Source: Lasioglossum baleicum
Lineage: Eukaryota; Arthropoda; Insecta; Hymenoptera; Halictidae
Assembly: GCF_051020765.1 (NCBI RefSeq)
Contig: NW_027469736.1
Coordinates: forward strand, 1-64,000
Reading direction: 5' to 3'
DNA: 64,000 nucleotides
Part shown: piece after piece, positions 63,301-64,000 of the stretch
Numbering within the stretch: position 1 is the stretch's first letter
Layout of the letters: each line of letters begins with the position of its first letter
Program-made: the position numbers and the translations under genes
Notes under the pieces: model-generated
The model's input: only the letters and a program-made list of their open reading frames with translations
Databases searched by the model: none
Told to the model about the DNA's origin: nothing

Positions 63301-64000
63301 AACCCACGGTTTCCGAGAAAATTGAGAAAACATGGTTTTTAAACTGGTTTTGCTCGAATATCTTCTAAACTACTCATCCCACAGGATTTGTTCTGGACAA
63401 TTCCTTTAGATTTTTTCATTGCGCATCTTTTTTGTCATATTACTTTTTTTCGTACAACCCACGGTTTCCGAGAAAATTGAGAAAACATGGTTTTTAAACT
63501 GGTTTTGCTCGAATATCTTCTAAACTACTCATCCCACAGGATTTGTTCAGGACAATTCCTTTAGATTTTTTCATTGCGCATCTTTTTTGTCATATTACTT
63601 TTTTTCGTACAACCCACGGTTTCCGAGAAAATTGAGAAAACATGGTTTTTAAACTGGTTTTGCTCGAATATCTTCTAAACTACTCATCCCACAGGATTTG
63701 TTCTGGACAATTCCTTTAGATTTTTTCATTGCGCACCTTTTTTGTCATATTACTTTTTTTCGTACAACCCACGGTTTCCGAGAAAATTGAGAAAACATGG
63801 TTTTTAAACTGGTTTTGCTCGAATATCTTCTAAACTACTCATCCCACAGGATTTGTTCTGGACAATTCCTTTAGATTTTTTCATTGCGCATCTTTTTTGT
63901 CATATTACTTTTTTTCGTACAACCCACGGTTTCCGAGAAAATTGAGAAAACATGGTTTTTAAACTGGTTTTGCTCGAATATCTTCTAAACTACTCATCCC
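45382..64000 (+). repeat. 155-bp satellite array (about 120 monomers, open at window end)
   Basis: Strict 155-bp period from 45386 (TAAACTACTCATCCC at 45386, 45541, 45696, 45851 and so on) to the window end. Monomers differ mainly at a dinucleotide after GATTTGTTC: TT, AG or TG (AA once). Rare markers are ATCATC for ATCTTC (46771, 48941), TTTTCTCATT (55508, 59228) and GCGCACC (56911, 60011, 63731). Not coding: reading frames are short and shared by every monomer. Likely subtelomeric or pericentromeric satellite; location class is inference. Confidence 0.97.

Noticed and set aside
45382..64000. CRISPR-like array
   Set aside because: 155-bp monomers are contiguous with no unique spacers, in a eukaryotic context.

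Overview
The window looks like an insect chromosome end, probably from an ant or another hymenopteran. Six short arrays of the CCTAA/TTAGG insect telomeric repeat lie between positions 679 and 24012, all with the C-rich strand on +. The terminus is therefore on the left and the chromosome interior on the right. Insect identity follows from the repeat plus R1-clade telomere retrotransposons. The ant guess is inference only, from the FLYWCH/MULE transposases and the solo LTR style. I see no tRNA, rRNA, CRISPR array, prokaryotic feature or obvious host housekeeping gene.

Region 1 (1-24012) is a telomere colonised by retrotransposons. Three elements carry both ORFs (ORF1 gag with three zinc knuckles; ORF2 with AP-like endonuclease, reverse transcriptase and a C-terminal Cys/His motif). 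All lie on the minus strand, with 3' ends towards the terminus and telomeric repeats on both sides. Elements A (710-6584) and D (17813-23969) are one family. Element B (6637-15229) is another family with an unexpected layout: nearly identical 1.1 kb direct repeats at its two ends, and ORF1 and ORF2 in one frame separated by a single TAA with no early AUG for ORF2. Two non-coding telomere-bounded units of similar length (C, 15261-16521; E, 16558-17772) and a third cut by the window edge (1-678) share repeated motifs and may be solo terminal units or non-autonomous relatives.

Region 2 (24005-24715) is a transition zone: a 42-bp unit containing telomeric sequence, a 24/24/18-bp compound repeat, and a second 42-bp tandem repeat that resembles the first.

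Region 3 (about 24716-45381) is a large palindrome-like structure of two tail-to-tail Mutator-like (MULE) transposase genes. Outer arms of about 2.1 kb are nearly identical inverted repeats that end inside the first exon, just after the FLYWCH DNA-binding domain. Beyond that point the two proteins are clearly diverged. Both genes can be assembled from exons with conserved splice phases into uninterrupted proteins with the DDE residues in place. The right gene appears to splice into a terminal exon encoding a RING finger. The structure has been hit by a recent Gypsy-type LTR retrotransposon with matching LTRs at its centre (32881-37982), a GC-rich solo LTR (40652-42457), a hAT-type foldback element (26225-26488) and three other inverted-repeat elements in introns.

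Region 4 (45382-64000) is an uninterrupted 155-bp satellite, about 120 copies, running off the window. Diagnostic variants show multi-monomer block duplications and a long homogenised run.
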